Shown here: positions 6,708 to 7,297 of the stretch, in pieces
Numbering within the stretch: position 1 is the stretch's first letter
How the letters are laid out: the number at the start of each line of letters is the position of its first letter
Source: an uncultured Prevotellaceae bacterium
GTDB lineage: Bacteria; Bacteroidota; Bacteroidia; Bacteroidales; Bacteroidaceae
Direction of reading: 5' to 3'
NCBI GenBank assembly: GCA_946408305.1
Contig: CAMJRQ010000060.1
Location: forward strand, 1 to 7,297
Length of the DNA stretch: 7,297 nucleotides
Notes under the pieces: generated by a model
What the model saw: only the letters and a program-made list of their open reading frames with translations
Told to the model about the DNA's origin: nothing
The model's database searches: none
Made by a program: the position numbers and the translations under genes

Positions 6708-7297
6708 GACGTAGTAGTGTTGGTTCGTTTTGTCAGAGCGAGGGCTGCGGCGGCATAGATGCCGAGCAGGAGCACGAGCAGCGTTTGGGTGGTGTGCACC
6801 ACGAGCACGAAGGTGGCGGCGTTGGCTGCCGGGACACCGAAGAGCGTCAGGGCGGTCTTCACCACATAGTGCCAGGGGCCAGCCCCGTTCGGCGTAGGCA
6901 CCAGCACGGCATAGCTCCCCACCACATAGGCCACCAGCGCGGCGGCGAGGCCCAGGTGCTCGGTGAAGGCGAAGCAGAAGAAGGTGAGGGAGAAATGCAG
7001 GAAATAGGAGAGCCAGATGCCCACCGTGTAGACCCCGAAGAGCCACGGGCGGCGCAGATGGGCCACCGAGGCGATGCCGGCCTGGAAATCGTGCATCACA
7101 TGGCGGGTGCGCGAGAGCAGTCCGAAGCGTCGAATCAGGAAATATACGACCACCACGAGCAGGGCCACGCCCACCGCGGCCAGCAGATAGCCCGTGAACG
7201 AGCCGGGGGCCTCAGGGCGGGGCAGCTTGAAGCCCGTCTCCTCGAAGAAACGCACGAAGACGGGCACCTGGCTCGCCAGCACCGCCAGCGAGACAAG
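6704..7297 (-). CDS. Flippase-like / lysylphosphatidylglycerol synthase transmembrane-domain protein (UPF0104), 5' end beyond window
   Basis: Only the C-terminal 197 residues are in the window; the frame stays open to the edge and the family is usually about 320-350 residues long. At least four strongly hydrophobic segments are visible, around nucleotides 7204-7136, 7050-6970, 6962-6890 and 6828-6740. The conserved signature of the family is seen in VGSYAVLVPTPNGAGPWHYVV, trimmed here to its core PTPNGAGPWH, followed by a short loop, GVP and a VHTTQTLLVLLLG helix; a Pro-rich/Gly loop followed by a His-containing helix is typical of the Bacteroidetes members. The MprF synthase catalytic domain would not be expected in this subfamily and none is seen. 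Substrate is unknown; relatives are described only as flippase-like inner-membrane proteins. The stop codon overlaps the start of the GH16 gene by four bases (ATGA), suggesting translational coupling. Confidence 0.85.
   Translation of the reverse strand, partial: LVSLAVLASQVPVFVRFFEETGFKLPRPEAPGSFTGYLLAAVGVALLVVVVYFLIRRFGLLSRTRHVMHDFQAGIASVAHLRRPWLFGVYTVGIWLSYFLHFSLTFFCFAFTEHLGLAAALVAYVVGSYAVLVPTPNGAGPWHYVVKTALTLFGVPAANAATFVLVVHTTQTLLVLLLGIYAAAALALTKRTNTTTS

Noticed and set aside
5883..6758. 291-codon plus-strand open frame across the GH16 gene.
   Set aside because: It is a codon-aligned antisense shadow of the glucanase, which has its full catalytic motif and signal peptide on the other strand.
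5919..7046. A longer, 375-residue version of the GH16 protein beginning at 7046.
   Set aside because: The extra N-terminal part is an out-of-frame reading of the flippase-like gene with no domain, and it would bury the lipoprotein signal peptide. The ATG at 6707 is the better start.
1..7297. Mobile element, phage, CRISPR, tRNA/rRNA or defence system.
   Set aside because: The window is fully covered by five ordinary same-strand genes with short gaps. No transposase or integrase motif, terminal inverted repeat, spaced direct-repeat array or structured RNA was seen.

Overview
This window looks like a piece of a Bacteroidales chromosome, most likely from a GC-rich member of the Prevotella-like or gut Bacteroidales group. 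Three things suggest this: the very large secreted alpha-2-macroglobulin family protein of the Bacteroidetes type, the GH16 lipoprotein, and the C-terminal sequence of a flippase-like membrane protein common in that phylum. By eye the coding sequence is roughly 60-65% GC. The genus cannot be fixed from the window.

All supportable genes lie on the minus strand and are read from right to left. In transcription order they are: (1) the C-terminal ~197 residues of a flippase-like / lysylphosphatidylglycerol-synthase-type membrane protein (6704-7297, 5' end outside the window); (2) a GH16 beta-glucanase lipoprotein (5919-6707), which overlaps the stop of gene 1 by four bases; (3) pepD, a cytosolic M20C Xaa-His dipeptidase (4432-5889); (4) ridA, an enamine/imine deaminase (4047-4421); (5) the first 1331 residues of a secreted alpha-2-macroglobulin-like protein (1-3995), whose 3' end lies outside the window. 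The junctions are -4, +29, +10 and +51 bases. No clear promoter or terminator is visible between any of them, so they could be one transcript. The functions are mixed: membrane transport or lipid handling, glucan hydrolysis, dipeptide turnover, metabolite-damage repair and envelope surveillance. They do not obviously form one pathway, and no susC/susD, phage, transposon, CRISPR or RNA gene is present.

Nearly all the plus-strand open frames, including very long ones at 186-2825, 4384-5946 and 5883-6758, are codon-aligned antisense shadows of the minus-strand genes. The points most worth a second look are three. The macroglobulin appears to have lost its thioester motif and carries an Ala/acid-rich segment at the bait-region position. 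A 9-base tandem repeat fills the leader of pepD. The GH16 lipoprotein is translationally coupled to a flippase-like membrane protein. I found no convincing evidence of a wholly new system.
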